A DNA stretch of 64,000 nt from Firmicutes bacterium TM09-10 (GTDB taxonomy: Bacteria > Bacillota > Clostridia > Lachnospirales > Lachnospiraceae), in contig QUKC01000009.1 in assembly GCA_003481005.1 (NCBI GenBank), forward strand, positions 62,001 through 126,000, written 5' to 3'. Below are positions 52,125 to 60,285 of this stretch, in pieces. The notes beneath the pieces are model-generated. The model was not told where the DNA came from and searched no databases. It worked only from the letters and a program-made list of their open reading frames with translations. The first letter of the stretch is position 1, and each line of letters begins with the position of its first letter. The position numbers were made by a program, and so were the translations under genes.

Positions 52125-52622
52125 ATGAAAAATCTGATACTGATTGGCATGCCCGGCGCAGGAAAAAGCACGGTCGGTGTCGTGCTTGCAAAGCAGCAGG
52201 GATATCATTTCGTGGATTCCGATCTGGTCATTCAGGAGCAAACCGGACTTTTACTGCATGAGATCATCGAACAGCAGGGTGACGACGGTTTCCGGCAGGT
52301 GGAAAATCGGATCAATGCGGATCTGGCAGTCAAGCATTCTGTCATTGCGACCGGCGGCAGCGTGATTTATGGGCGGGAAGCCATGCAGCATCTGAAAAAA
52401 ATCGGGGTTGTAATCTATCTGAAGCTGTCGTGCGAATCGATCGCGGCGCGTCTGGGCGATCTGCGCAAACGCGGCATTACGCTGCGGGAGGGACAGACGC
52501 TGCAGCAGCTTTACGATGAGCGTGTCCCGCTATACGAGCGTTATGCGGACATTACAGTGGACTGTGAAAACAAAAGTATTCGGGAGATTGTTGCAGAGAT
52601 TGTGGCAAGACTGCCGAAGTAA
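52125..52622 (+). CDS. aroK: Shikimate kinase
   Basis: A 165-residue P-loop kinase of aromatic amino acid biosynthesis. Walker A is LIGMPGAGKSTVG (about 6-18), the shikimate-binding Asp is in HFVDSDLVIQEQTG, the Arg in DDGFRQVENRI, and the Gly-Gly in VIATGGSVIY; the lid has RGITLREGQTLQQLYDERVP with the conserved Arg. Complete. AGGAG at the end of ridA serves as ribosome site. The gene is isolated from other aro genes here. Confidence 0.92.
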   Translation: MKNLILIGMPGAGKSTVGVVLAKQQGYHFVDSDLVIQEQTGLLLHEIIEQQGDDGFRQVENRINADLAVKHSVIATGGSVIYGREAMQHLKKIGVVIYLKLSCESIAARLGDLRKRGITLREGQTLQQLYDERVPLYERYADITVDCENKSIREIVAEIVARLPK

Positions 52623-52639
52623 CAACAGGGGCAAGACAA

Positions 52640-53566
52640 ATGAAACAGCAGTTTGAATCTGTGCGGAGCGGCTTTTTGCTGCTTCTTGCCGCATTTATCT
52701 GGGGCATTGCCTTTGTGGCGCAGAGTGTTGGAATGGATTACATGGGGCCGTGTACGTTTAATGCATCTCGGTTTTTAATTGGCGGCGTTGTGCTCCTGCC
52801 GGTGATCTGGACAAAAGAACGGATGGAAGCAAAAAAAGGCGCAACAGGAGCTCCTGCGAAAAAAAATAAATCCGGTGCGCTTTTGCCTGGCGGCGTATGC
52901 TGCGGTATCGCGCTGTGTGCGGCAAGCCTTTTGCAGCAGTTTGGTATCCGGTATACGTCAGTGGGAAAAGCAGGATTCCTGACGACGCTCTATATCGTTA
53001 TCGTGCCGTTGCTCGGGATTTTTGTACGCCGCATTCCAGGTGTGAAGGTATGGTGCAGCGTTGTAGCTGCGTTAATCGGAATGTATCTTCTATGTATTTC
53101 CGGAAGCGTTCGGATCGGACTGGGGGATGCTCTGGTGATTGGCTGTGCGTTTGTATTTTCTATTCATATTCTGGTGGTGGATCATTTCGCAGAGCAGGTG
53201 GATGGCGTAAAGCTTTCGTGTCTGCAGTTTCTGACGAGCGGTGTCATCTGTCTGGTGCTTGCGTTTTTGACGGAGCATCCGTCCTGGAATGCATTGTTTG
53301 CCGGAATCGTGCCGGTTTTATACGCGGGCGTTCTGTCCAGCGGTGTTGGGTATACGCTTCAGGTTGTCGGACAGAAAAAAGTGGAGCCAACAGTGGCATC
53401 CCTGATTTTGAGCATGGAATCTATTTTTTCCGTGCTGGCAGGCTGGGTGATTCTGGGACAGAAGCTTTCGGCGCGGGAGCTTTTGGGCTGCGCGCTCGTG
53501 TTTGCAGCGGTGATCTGCGTACAGCTTCCGGATAAAAAGAAAACAAAGCAGGTGGAAACAGCCTGA
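52640..53566 (+). CDS. EamA-domain DMT family transporter
   Basis: A 308-residue protein with ten predicted helices, two EamA repeats. AAFIWGIAFVAQSVGMDYMG with FNASRFLIGGVVLLPVIW is the N-terminal repeat, and GVLSSGVGYTLQVVGQKKVE plus ASLILSMESIFSVLAGWVIL the end of the second. A hydrophilic Lys-rich loop (about 55-75) sits between helices 2 and 3. Probably a metabolite exporter; substrate unknown. It overlaps neither neighbour and follows aroK by 17 bases. Confidence 0.9.
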   Translation: MKQQFESVRSGFLLLLAAFIWGIAFVAQSVGMDYMGPCTFNASRFLIGGVVLLPVIWTKERMEAKKGATGAPAKKNKSGALLPGGVCCGIALCAASLLQQFGIRYTSVGKAGFLTTLYIVIVPLLGIFVRRIPGVKVWCSVVAALIGMYLLCISGSVRIGLGDALVIGCAFVFSIHILVVDHFAEQVDGVKLSCLQFLTSGVICLVLAFLTEHPSWNALFAGIVPVLYAGVLSSGVGYTLQVVGQKKVEPTVASLILSMESIFSVLAGWVILGQKLSARELLGCALVFAAVICVQLPDKKKTKQVETA

Positions 53567-53620
53567 AAAGTGGCGTGTATCGCACAAAAAGCTGTATACT
53601 TCAGAAGGGAGAAGACGGGG

Positions 53621-54814
53621 ATGAAGGGACTTTCAGAAGAAGTAAGGGAGATTATGAAAGAATACATCGGCGACAACAGTGTAGCGGGTGTGACAGTGCT
53701 GGCGGTGCAGGATGGAAAAGAAATCTGCGACTGCCAGGAAGGCATGGCGGATATCGAAAATGGACGTGTGATGAAGCGCGATACGATTTTTCGGTTATAT
53801 TCCCAGACGAAACCGGTTACCGGAGCGGCTGCGATGATTTTGATGGAGCGCGGCAAGCTGGATCTGTATCAGCCGGTTGCAGAATACCTGCCTGCATTCC
53901 GCGAACAAAAAATCTGGCGCAACGGCAGATGCGAAGCGCTTTTGCCCGGAGAACGGGAGATGCTGGTTGTCGATCTTTTACGGATGACGTCGGGGCTGAT
54001 TTATGGCGATACGACGACGGAGCCGGGGCGGATGTATGAGCACGTTTTCGAAGAGGGAAAGGAACGGATGCATACGCCGGAGGCGATGACGACAAGGAAT
54101 GTGGCGGATGCACTGGCAAAGTGCCCGCTGATTTATGCGCCCGGGCAGGGCTGGCAGTACGGTTCCTCTGCAGATGTGCTCGGTGCGGTTATTGAAGCTG
54201 CGTCCGGCAAACGGTTCGGGGAATTTTTGCAAGAAGAAATTTTCGAGCCGCTTGGAATGAAGGATACGGCGTTCTGGGTGCCGGAGGAAAAGCAGGATCG
54301 TCTGGCTGCAGTCTACCAGACAGAAATTGACCAGAGTGGTCAAAACGTACTGAAACGCTATACGCAGGATCATCTGGTCGTTGCAAACCGGATGGAAAAG
54401 TCCCCTGCCTTTGAGTCGGGCGGTGCGGGACTTGCTTCGACGCTGGATGATTATATGAAATTTGCACAGATGCTGATGCAGGGCGGAAGCTTAAACGGTG
54501 TGCGGGTGCTGAGCGAAAAGACGACGAAGTATTTTACCAGTCCGGAGCTGATGCCCGTTTCCCAGAAGGCATTTTCCGGATGGGTCGGACTGGACGGCTA
54601 CAGCTACGGCAATCTGATGCGCGTCTGCAAAAATCCGGCGCAGTGCGGTTATCTCGCAATGCAGGATGAGTATGGCTGGGACGGCTGGCTGGGTGTTTAT
54701 TTTGCAAACCTGCCGAATGAAAAGACGACCATCCTGATGGGGATGCAGAAGGTGGACGCAGGCACGTTTTCCATGACCCGCAAAATCCGCAATCGGATTG
54801 TGAGCAAGCTGTAA
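53621..54814 (+). CDS. Beta-lactamase-fold serine hydrolase (class C / EstB-like)
   Basis: A 397-residue cytoplasmic protein (no signal peptide) of the PF00144 family. The nucleophile motif SxxK is in FRLYSQTKPVTGAAAMILME (Ser about residue 65), the second motif Tyr is in WQYGSSADVLGAVIEAASGK and the third is likely in the segment near GWVGLDGYSYGN. The family includes carboxylesterases and D-aminopeptidases as well as beta-lactamases; without a signal peptide it is more likely an esterase. AAGGGAG lies upstream of ATG 53621; the ATG at 53570 lies too near the preceding stop. Confidence 0.87.
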   Translation: MKGLSEEVREIMKEYIGDNSVAGVTVLAVQDGKEICDCQEGMADIENGRVMKRDTIFRLYSQTKPVTGAAAMILMERGKLDLYQPVAEYLPAFREQKIWRNGRCEALLPGEREMLVVDLLRMTSGLIYGDTTTEPGRMYEHVFEEGKERMHTPEAMTTRNVADALAKCPLIYAPGQGWQYGSSADVLGAVIEAASGKRFGEFLQEEIFEPLGMKDTAFWVPEEKQDRLAAVYQTEIDQSGQNVLKRYTQDHLVVANRMEKSPAFESGGAGLASTLDDYMKFAQMLMQGGSLNGVRVLSEKTTKYFTSPELMPVSQKAFSGWVGLDGYSYGNLMRVCKNPAQCGYLAMQDEYGWDGWLGVYFANLPNEKTTILMGMQKVDAGTFSMTRKIRNRIVSKL

Positions 54815-54972
54815 AGAAAATAGAAAATTCCGTTTCGCTGGGAAATTGCTGCCTACCAGAAACCGCAGGAAAAGAGCGTATGAAGGATCCCTTGTTTATA
54901 AATTCCAACCCGGAGGAACCTGGTTTTCTGAAGTTTATTGCTGCCGGAAAAGTACGTTTTCACGGAATTGCA

Positions 54973-55001
54973 TTGCAGTTTAAAACCGTGTAAAATATAT
55001 A
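54973..55001 (+). promoter_or_regulatory. Promoter of the surface-polysaccharide/LCP operon
   Basis: TTGCAG at 54973-54978 and TATATA at 54996-55001 with a 17-base spacer, 36 bases ahead of the sugar transferase. The rest of the gap 54815-54972 shows nothing clear. Confidence 0.7.
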
Positions 55002-55036
55002 ACTAGCTTTTACAATCAAATGGAAGGACTGTAAAA

Positions 55037-56455
55037 ATGTATCAGAGAAGATCGAATCTGCAGAATCTGATGATTTTGCTGCTGGACTGTCTGACGATTG
55101 TCGTGAGCCTGATTCTGGCAAACTATATTCGAAATGGTCGGCTGTTTGAGAGCGATGATGCCCGGATGGATTTCGGCCTTTTGCTCGGAGCAGTGCTTGT
55201 CGTTTTTCTGGCAATGAACCTGTTTGGCAGCCTGTACCGGAACATGATGCTGCGGGGACCGCTGCATGAATGCATGTGTGTGATTCGCAATAATGCAATC
55301 AGTTTTGCGGGCGCGGCGGTTGTACTGTATTTTATGGGACTGCTGGATGCTTACTCGCGTCTGGTGTTCTTCTATTTTCTTCTGATTGACTGTATCCTGA
55401 TGCTGATTGTGCACCAGCTCTGGAAAAAATGTCTGCCGTCTTTGTATCGGATTTTTCGGGAGAGCAGGAAGACGCTGTTGGTTGCGGACGATGTGTTCGC
55501 AGTGCCGCTCGTCATGGATATGAAAAATTTTAAGGATTACAGCTATGAGTTCTGCGGACTGGCATTTCTGGGCGAGAAACCGGAAAATGGCGAGGTCGGC
55601 GGAATGTCGGTCGTAGCTGGGGCAGATGATCTGATCGATTACTGTAAAAGCGCGTCCCTGGATGAAGTGATCGTTGCAGTTGCGGATACCCAGAGCAAAG
55701 AGATGAAGCATGTTTTGGAAACGCTGGCAGAAATGGGACTGACGATTCATTACCGGATTCCTGTTCCAGAGCTGTCCGGTGCGAGCCAGAAAGCTCTGAC
55801 GCAGTTTGGGCGCTTTTATACGATTACCTATGCGAATCGTTTTGTACCGGTTGGGCAGCTGGCGATGAAGCGGCTGCTGGATCTGGTCGGAGCGCTGGTC
55901 GGCTGTGTATTTTTAGGAATATTGACGGTGATCGTCGGGCCGATGATCAAGCTGGAGTCTCCTGGATCGATTTTCTTTGCACAGAAACGGGTTGGACGCA
56001 ACGGCAGAATTTTTAAAATGTACAAATTCCGTTCCATGTATGCGGATGCGGAAGAGCGCAAAAAAGAACTGATGGCGCAGAATGAAATGAACGGCCTGAT
56101 GTTCAAGATGGAAAATGATCCGCGGATTACAAAGACGGGGGATTTCTTACGGAAGACGAGCCTGGATGAATTTCCGCAGTTTATCAATATTTTAAAGGGC
56201 GATATGAGCCTTGTGGGAACCCGTCCGCCGACGTTGGATGAGTTTGCGCAGTACAGCCCATATCATAAGAAACGCTTGAGCTTTCGCCCCGGTCTGACCG
56301 GAATGTGGCAGGTGAGCGGGCGCAGCGACATAACGGATTTCGAAGAAATTGTAAAGCTGGATGTAGAGTATATCGATAACTGGTCTTTCTGGCTGGACAT
56401 TAAGATTTTATTGAAAACTTTCCTGGAGGTCTTTACACAAAAGGGCGCCAGATAA
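55037..56455 (+). CDS. Polyprenyl-phosphate sugar-1-phosphate transferase (WbaP/WcaJ-like)
   Basis: A 472-residue membrane enzyme that would start a surface glycan by moving a sugar phosphate to undecaprenyl phosphate. The N-terminus has four to five helices (about 10-130), followed by a Rossmann-like cytoplasmic domain and a re-entrant helix (LLDLVGALVGCVFLGILTVI, about 280-300). The C-terminal bacterial transferase domain has FFAQKRVGRNGRIFKMYKFR, SMYADAE, then LRKTSLDEFPQFINILKGDM with SLVGTRPP and RPGLTGMWQVSGRSDI, all catalytic signatures. No glycosyltransferases or flippase genes follow, so the sugar chain made is unknown. Confidence 0.92.
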   Translation: MYQRRSNLQNLMILLLDCLTIVVSLILANYIRNGRLFESDDARMDFGLLLGAVLVVFLAMNLFGSLYRNMMLRGPLHECMCVIRNNAISFAGAAVVLYFMGLLDAYSRLVFFYFLLIDCILMLIVHQLWKKCLPSLYRIFRESRKTLLVADDVFAVPLVMDMKNFKDYSYEFCGLAFLGEKPENGEVGGMSVVAGADDLIDYCKSASLDEVIVAVADTQSKEMKHVLETLAEMGLTIHYRIPVPELSGASQKALTQFGRFYTITYANRFVPVGQLAMKRLLDLVGALVGCVFLGILTVIVGPMIKLESPGSIFFAQKRVGRNGRIFKMYKFRSMYADAEERKKELMAQNEMNGLMFKMENDPRITKTGDFLRKTSLDEFPQFINILKGDMSLVGTRPPTLDEFAQYSPYHKKRLSFRPGLTGMWQVSGRSDITDFEEIVKLDVEYIDNWSFWLDIKILLKTFLEVFTQKGAR

Positions 56456-56479
56456 AAGACAGTTTTTAATGATTCATAT

Positions 56480-56551
56480 CAATAGAGTGTTCCCAAAGTG
56501 TGCATTTTATTCATGACAATAGAATGCTCGCAGAGCGTGCATTCTATTGTT
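56480..56551 (+). repeat. Two tandem diverged hairpin units upstream of the sortase-like gene
   Basis: Unit 1 (56480-56516) and unit 2 (56517-56551) are diverged copies of the same ~36-base sequence: CAATAGAGTGTTCCCAAAGT then GTGCATTTTATT, and CAATAGAATGCTCGCAGAGC then GTGCATTCTATTG. Each can fold with its own ends; unit 2 gives an 11-base-pair stem CAATAGAATGC / GCATTCTATTG. No T-run follows. Confidence 0.7.
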
Positions 56552-56595
56552 GCCTGGGTATTTGGCTGCGTATTGCGGCAGAATGTGAGGAGAAT

Positions 56596-57399
56596 TTGAA
56601 AAAAAGAAAACCGGCAGCCTGTAACGGGCTGTTGAGAGGAATTCTGACAGGCATCTGTGTTTTTGGAGTAACGCTGTCCGGATGCAGCTCTTCGAATCCG
56701 GAGACGGCGGATACGGCAGGCGCTGAGACGATAACGCAGAGCAGCCCTGCAGAGGAAACTTCTATCGAAGAAGCAGAGGCAGCAGTGGACGCAGCACAGG
56801 TGGAAGCGGTTCTGCAGTCGGATGCAGAAATTCCTTTGAAATTGAACGAACTCTGTGCGTTGAATGCAGATGCATATGCGTGGCTGGAAATTCCTGGAAC
56901 GGGCATCAGCCAGCCAATTCTGCAGAGCAGCATAGACGATGAATATTATCTAACCCATAACGCTGCAAAGGAAGAGGCGGAAGATGGGGCAATTTATACA
57001 GAGACAGCCAACGATATAGATTTTTCTGATGGCAATACCGTAATTTACGGACATAACACCTTGGATCGTTTTGAAAAGCTTCATGAGTATCAGGATCGTA
57101 CTTTTTTTGATGAAAATCGGGAAGTGCGGATTTATCTGCCGGAGAAGATGCTTGTCTACCGCATTTTTGCAGCATATCCGTATGACGACAGGCATCTGAT
57201 TGCCGCATATGATTTTTCAGATCCGATTATTTTCCGCAATTATCTGGAAGAAGTCTTTTCCATCCGTCAGATCGATGCTTTTATCGATGATACGATGGAT
57301 GTGACGGAGGATGACAAGCTGATTACGCTGGAAACCGGTGTGAGCGGCGAGCCGGATCAGAGGTATCTGGTGCAGGCAGTTTTGGTTGAGGGACAGTAA
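56596..57399 (+). CDS. Sortase-B-like lipoprotein lacking the catalytic cysteine
   Basis: A 267-residue protein. TTG 56596 is preceded by GAGGAG and starts a good lipoprotein signal: MKKRKPAACNGLLRG (first residue from TTG), a hydrophobic stretch and FGVTLSGCSSS. After a Glu/Ala/Thr-rich linker the sortase fold begins: DAYAWLEIPGTGISQPILQS, YYLTHNAA, DGAIYTETANDIDFSDGNTV, IYGHNTLDRFEKLHEY (catalytic-type His), FRNYLEEVF. The strand that should end in TLSTC instead reads LITLETGVSGEP: GGT (Gly) stands where TGT (Cys) is expected, while the Arg in PDQRYLVQAVL is kept. So the protein probably cannot transpeptidate; it may bind surface proteins or glycan. It shares an operon with the sugar transferase and the LCP protein. 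Confidence 0.82.
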   Translation: MKKRKPAACNGLLRGILTGICVFGVTLSGCSSSNPETADTAGAETITQSSPAEETSIEEAEAAVDAAQVEAVLQSDAEIPLKLNELCALNADAYAWLEIPGTGISQPILQSSIDDEYYLTHNAAKEEAEDGAIYTETANDIDFSDGNTVIYGHNTLDRFEKLHEYQDRTFFDENREVRIYLPEKMLVYRIFAAYPYDDRHLIAAYDFSDPIIFRNYLEEVFSIRQIDAFIDDTMDVTEDDKLITLETGVSGEPDQRYLVQAVLVEGQ

Positions 57400-58496
57400 T
57401 GGAGCAGAAAAAGAGAAAACGCAGGAAAAAAAGGACGAAAAAGCGTTCCGCAATTTCAAAAGTTGGTCTTTTTTTCTTGATTTTGTTACTTGTGCTTCTG
57501 TTACTTGGAATTACTGTATCGGCAGGGTGGCTGTGGATGAACTACAGCGGTCAGAGCAGGCTTTCCCAAAAACAGGAAGCGGTACCGGAGCTGATGCAGC
57601 AGGCTGAATCGGAAGCGGAAAGCGAGATGATGCTGGAGGCGGGAAGCATCCGGTATCATGGAAAGGTTTATACCTACAAAAAGGATATTCTGACCTTTTT
57701 GTTTTTAGGAATTGATAAAAATGGAGAAGTAAAGGCTTCTTCCAATCTCTTTAAGGGCGGCCAGGCGGATGCACTGTTTCTGGCTGTACTCGACCCGGGA
57801 GAGAAAAAGATCAGCGTGATCGGAATCAACCGCGATACCATGGCTTCCATGAATGTGTATGATAAGAACGGGAGATATTCCGGAAAACAGACTGCACAGA
57901 TTGCACTTTCCCACGCTTACGGGGACGGTCTGGAAGAAAGCTGCGAAAACAGCCTGGATGCAGTTTCCAATCTGTTCTATGGTCTTCCGATCCACGGTTA
58001 TTGCGCACTGAACATGTCGGTTGTATCGAAGTTAAACGATGCGGTCGGCGGTGTGGACGTCGTGATTCCGGAATCTGCAAACGGACTGGAAAAGGGCTGG
58101 ACAACCGGAGCCGAGGTGCATTTAGAGGGCGATGCGGCGTACCAGTTTATTCATTATCGCGATACGGCGCAGGAACAGAGTGCAGAAGCACGCCTGGAGC
58201 GTCAAAAGCAGTATTTGAAGAAATTTATCCTTCAGGCAAAAAAAGCGATGAAGCAGGATATGACGCTTCCTTTGCAATTGTATACACAGATTACACCGTA
58301 CATGGTAACGGATGTGACTGCGGATGAAGCAGTTTACCTGGCAGGTCAGGCGCTGTCCTACAACTTTGGGGACGACGATTTTTATTTCATGACGGGAACG
58401 GTCAAAATGGGAGAAAAATTCGAAGAATTTTATCCCGATGAAACAGCACTGTATGAACTGGTGCTGGACGTATTTTATGAAGAGGCGGCGGATTGA
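57399..58496 (+). CDS. LCP (LytR-CpsA-Psr) family glycopolymer transferase
   Basis: A 365-residue membrane-anchored protein. A very basic cytoplasmic tail (about 1-18, KKRKRRKKRTKKR) precedes one helix (about 22-46) and the outer LCP domain: LTFLFLGIDKNGE, GGQADALFLAVLDPGEKKIS with VIGINRDTMASM (the conserved Asp and Arg), YCALNMSVVSKLNDAVGGVD and then HYRDTAQEQSAEARLERQKQ. LCP proteins attach teichoic acids or capsule to peptidoglycan. ATG 57399 overlaps the TAA of the preceding gene, so the two are translationally coupled. It may receive the polymer started by the upstream transferase. Confidence 0.9.
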   Translation: MEQKKRKRRKKRTKKRSAISKVGLFFLILLLVLLLLGITVSAGWLWMNYSGQSRLSQKQEAVPELMQQAESEAESEMMLEAGSIRYHGKVYTYKKDILTFLFLGIDKNGEVKASSNLFKGGQADALFLAVLDPGEKKISVIGINRDTMASMNVYDKNGRYSGKQTAQIALSHAYGDGLEESCENSLDAVSNLFYGLPIHGYCALNMSVVSKLNDAVGGVDVVIPESANGLEKGWTTGAEVHLEGDAAYQFIHYRDTAQEQSAEARLERQKQYLKKFILQAKKAMKQDMTLPLQLYTQITPYMVTDVTADEAVYLAGQALSYNFGDDDFYFMTGTVKMGEKFEEFYPDETALYELVLDVFYEEAAD

Positions 58497-58591
58497 CCTG
58501 CACGCCGGATAAAACGGTATTGGCAGACGGGACACCGCCTGTTAATATAAAAACAGAAGCCACACAATTTTACGAAAGGGGGATGATTGAC

Positions 58592-59305
58592 ATGAAAAAG
58601 AAAATGGCAATTGTTCTTTCACTTGTACTCGCATGCTCTATGAGCATGACAGCATTTGCAGCTCCCAGCCCGTCTCTGAATACAGGTAATACGCCTGTTA
58701 GTCAGGTAACCGTTGATCAGTCTGTTGCAACAGCAACAGCTGGAACCGCTGAGTCGACTGTCAGCGGTGTAGCCAGCGCGACTAGTGCAGTAGCAGTTGG
58801 AACAACATTCGCAACTGCAAAAGGAAACCAGGCATTGGATGCGGCTTCCGTTCAGCTGGTTGTAGCTCCTACAACTGTAGCAGAAACGACAACATCTGCC
58901 AACGAACTGACAAAGGCTTTGACTGCAAAAAAGGTCAAAATCATCAACAAGAGTGGTGAGAAAAACATTTCCCTGCTGAATCGGGAAGGCAAGGTAAAAT
59001 ACCTGTGCAGCAGAAATGTTTATCTGACGAATTCAAAGGGTGAACTGGTAGCAAGCAAGGGTTCTATCTCTATTGCAAAGAGCCTGAAAGAAATCCTGGG
59101 CGGATACCAGCTTGCTGAAAATGAGACCATCAGAGCAATGTACAAGAGAGCAGACGGAACCTTTGTAGCGCTTCCTGTTGTTATTAAGGGCGATGTAGTT
59201 TCTTTTGCACTTCCTTCTATCAGCGGTGTTGTTGAAGTTGTATTCACGGCGGCTGTTGGAACAAGACAGGAAACATTACAGTCTGAAAAAGCTCCCAAGC
59301 TTTGA
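58592..59305 (+). CDS. Small secreted protein of unknown function
   Basis: A 237-residue protein with a classical signal peptide: MKKKMAIVLSLVLACSMSMT with cleavage after TAFA. The mature part starts with a Ser/Thr/Val/Ala-rich low-complexity region of about 80 residues, then a compact domain with LTKALTAKKVKIINKSGEK, ILGGYQLAENETIRAMYKRA and VVSFALPSISGVVEVVFTAA. I know no family for it. AAAGGGGG precedes ATG 58592 by about 9 bases; ATG 58583 is too close. It follows the LCP gene by 95 bases and is closed by a terminator, so it is likely the last gene of the operon or has its own regulation. Confidence 0.8.
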   Translation: MKKKMAIVLSLVLACSMSMTAFAAPSPSLNTGNTPVSQVTVDQSVATATAGTAESTVSGVASATSAVAVGTTFATAKGNQALDAASVQLVVAPTTVAETTTSANELTKALTAKKVKIINKSGEKNISLLNREGKVKYLCSRNVYLTNSKGELVASKGSISIAKSLKEILGGYQLAENETIRAMYKRADGTFVALPVVIKGDVVSFALPSISGVVEVVFTAAVGTRQETLQSEKAPKL

Positions 59306-59372
59306 TGCATGGCCGACAGGCTAAGTTTTAGATCGAATAACAAATTAAATTGATTCGTGTGGTTTCCTTTGG

Positions 59373-59415
59373 AACACCGCCTCCTCTGAAACGGGGAAGC
59401 GGTGTTTTGTTTTTT
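59373..59415 (+). terminator. Terminator of the surface operon
   Basis: Stem AACACCGC / GCGGTGTT with an internal CCTC / GGGG pairing, then TTTGTTTTTT. Confidence 0.85.
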
Positions 59416-59423
59416 GCTGCAAA

Positions 59424-59453
59424 AAAAGTCCTCCGCAAAAACGGAAGACTTTT
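59424..59453 (-). terminator. Terminator of the reverse-strand CxxC gene remnant
   Basis: On the reverse strand AAAAGTCTTCCG pairs with CGGAGGACTTTT (one-base mismatch) and is followed by TTT. Confidence 0.75.
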
Positions 59454-59473
59454 CTGGATGTTGGCGTTGAGAC

Positions 59474-60274
59474 TTATTCGTTCAAGGAATAACCGCAAGC
59501 GGTGCAATATTTTTGACTGTCTGCAGATTCGCCAATTTGGTGCTCTTCTTTTTCGGTATGACCGCAGAATTTACAGACCAGCTGATGATAGGATTCATCA
59601 AGACTTTGCCCGACGGTGTATTCATGTGTACATGGTTGACCACAGATCTCACAGATACCGTCCGGATCAAATACACATGCGCCATCCATTGTATGTCCAC
59701 ACACGGAACAGGTTCCCTTGTGAATCCGCACGCCGTCTTCGGCAGTCTCGGTTGTATAGGTATACAGATGGGATTCTTCTTTTATAGCGCCGCCGCATGC
59801 ACCACAGATTTCTTTATGGGAAGAATCATCAGCGGTATAATGATCAGCGGTACAGCTTTCTGCCTGTTCTTCGTTGATATATCCACAGAGGACACATACT
59901 GGACCGTGCATAGTTGTTCCGGTGATCTGTTTCCTACCGTCGAATTCATGATTGCAGGGGACCTCCGGTTCTGGTGTTGTCGGCTCCGGTGTTGGTGCAG
60001 GTGTCGGCACTGGGGTTGGAGCGGCAGAAGATGGTAAGGTCAAAGAGGACGGGATGTTCGAAACAGAGCTGTTGTCCGCACTGGAAGGGACGATCAGTCT
60101 GGGGGATGCAAGGATCTGTCCGTTCATTCCGCTGACTGTAAAGCCGGCTTTTGTCGTTGCGTCAATGGTCGTATATTTTCGGTTTTCTTTGATGCCGAAA
60201 TTTACATAGTGAACATAGTATGCCAGAAGATCGTCGCCAAACGCCTTTTGCAGATCCGGAATTGTGCAGAATCA
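59474..60274 (-). pseudogene. 3' remnant of a secreted CxxC-repeat protein gene
   Basis: The frame is open from a TGA at 60272-60274 down to the stop at 59474, with no credible start: the first ATG (60127) has no ribosome site, and the coding pattern continues upstream of it. That upstream part reads IPDLQKAFGDDLLAYYVHYV then NFGIKENRKYTTIDATTKAG, which resembles a repeat at the ends of surface proteins of gut Clostridia. A Pro/Thr-rich linker (PTPVPTPAPTPEPTTPEPE) follows, then at least six CxxC pairs (CVLCGY, CGACGG, CSVCGH, CEICGQ, CKFCGH, CTACGY) with His residues between, like zinc ribbons. The break lies 11 bases before the response-regulator stop, so the rest of the gene was probably lost when that block arrived. 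Confidence 0.72.
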
Positions 60275-60285
60275 ACTTATGTTCA

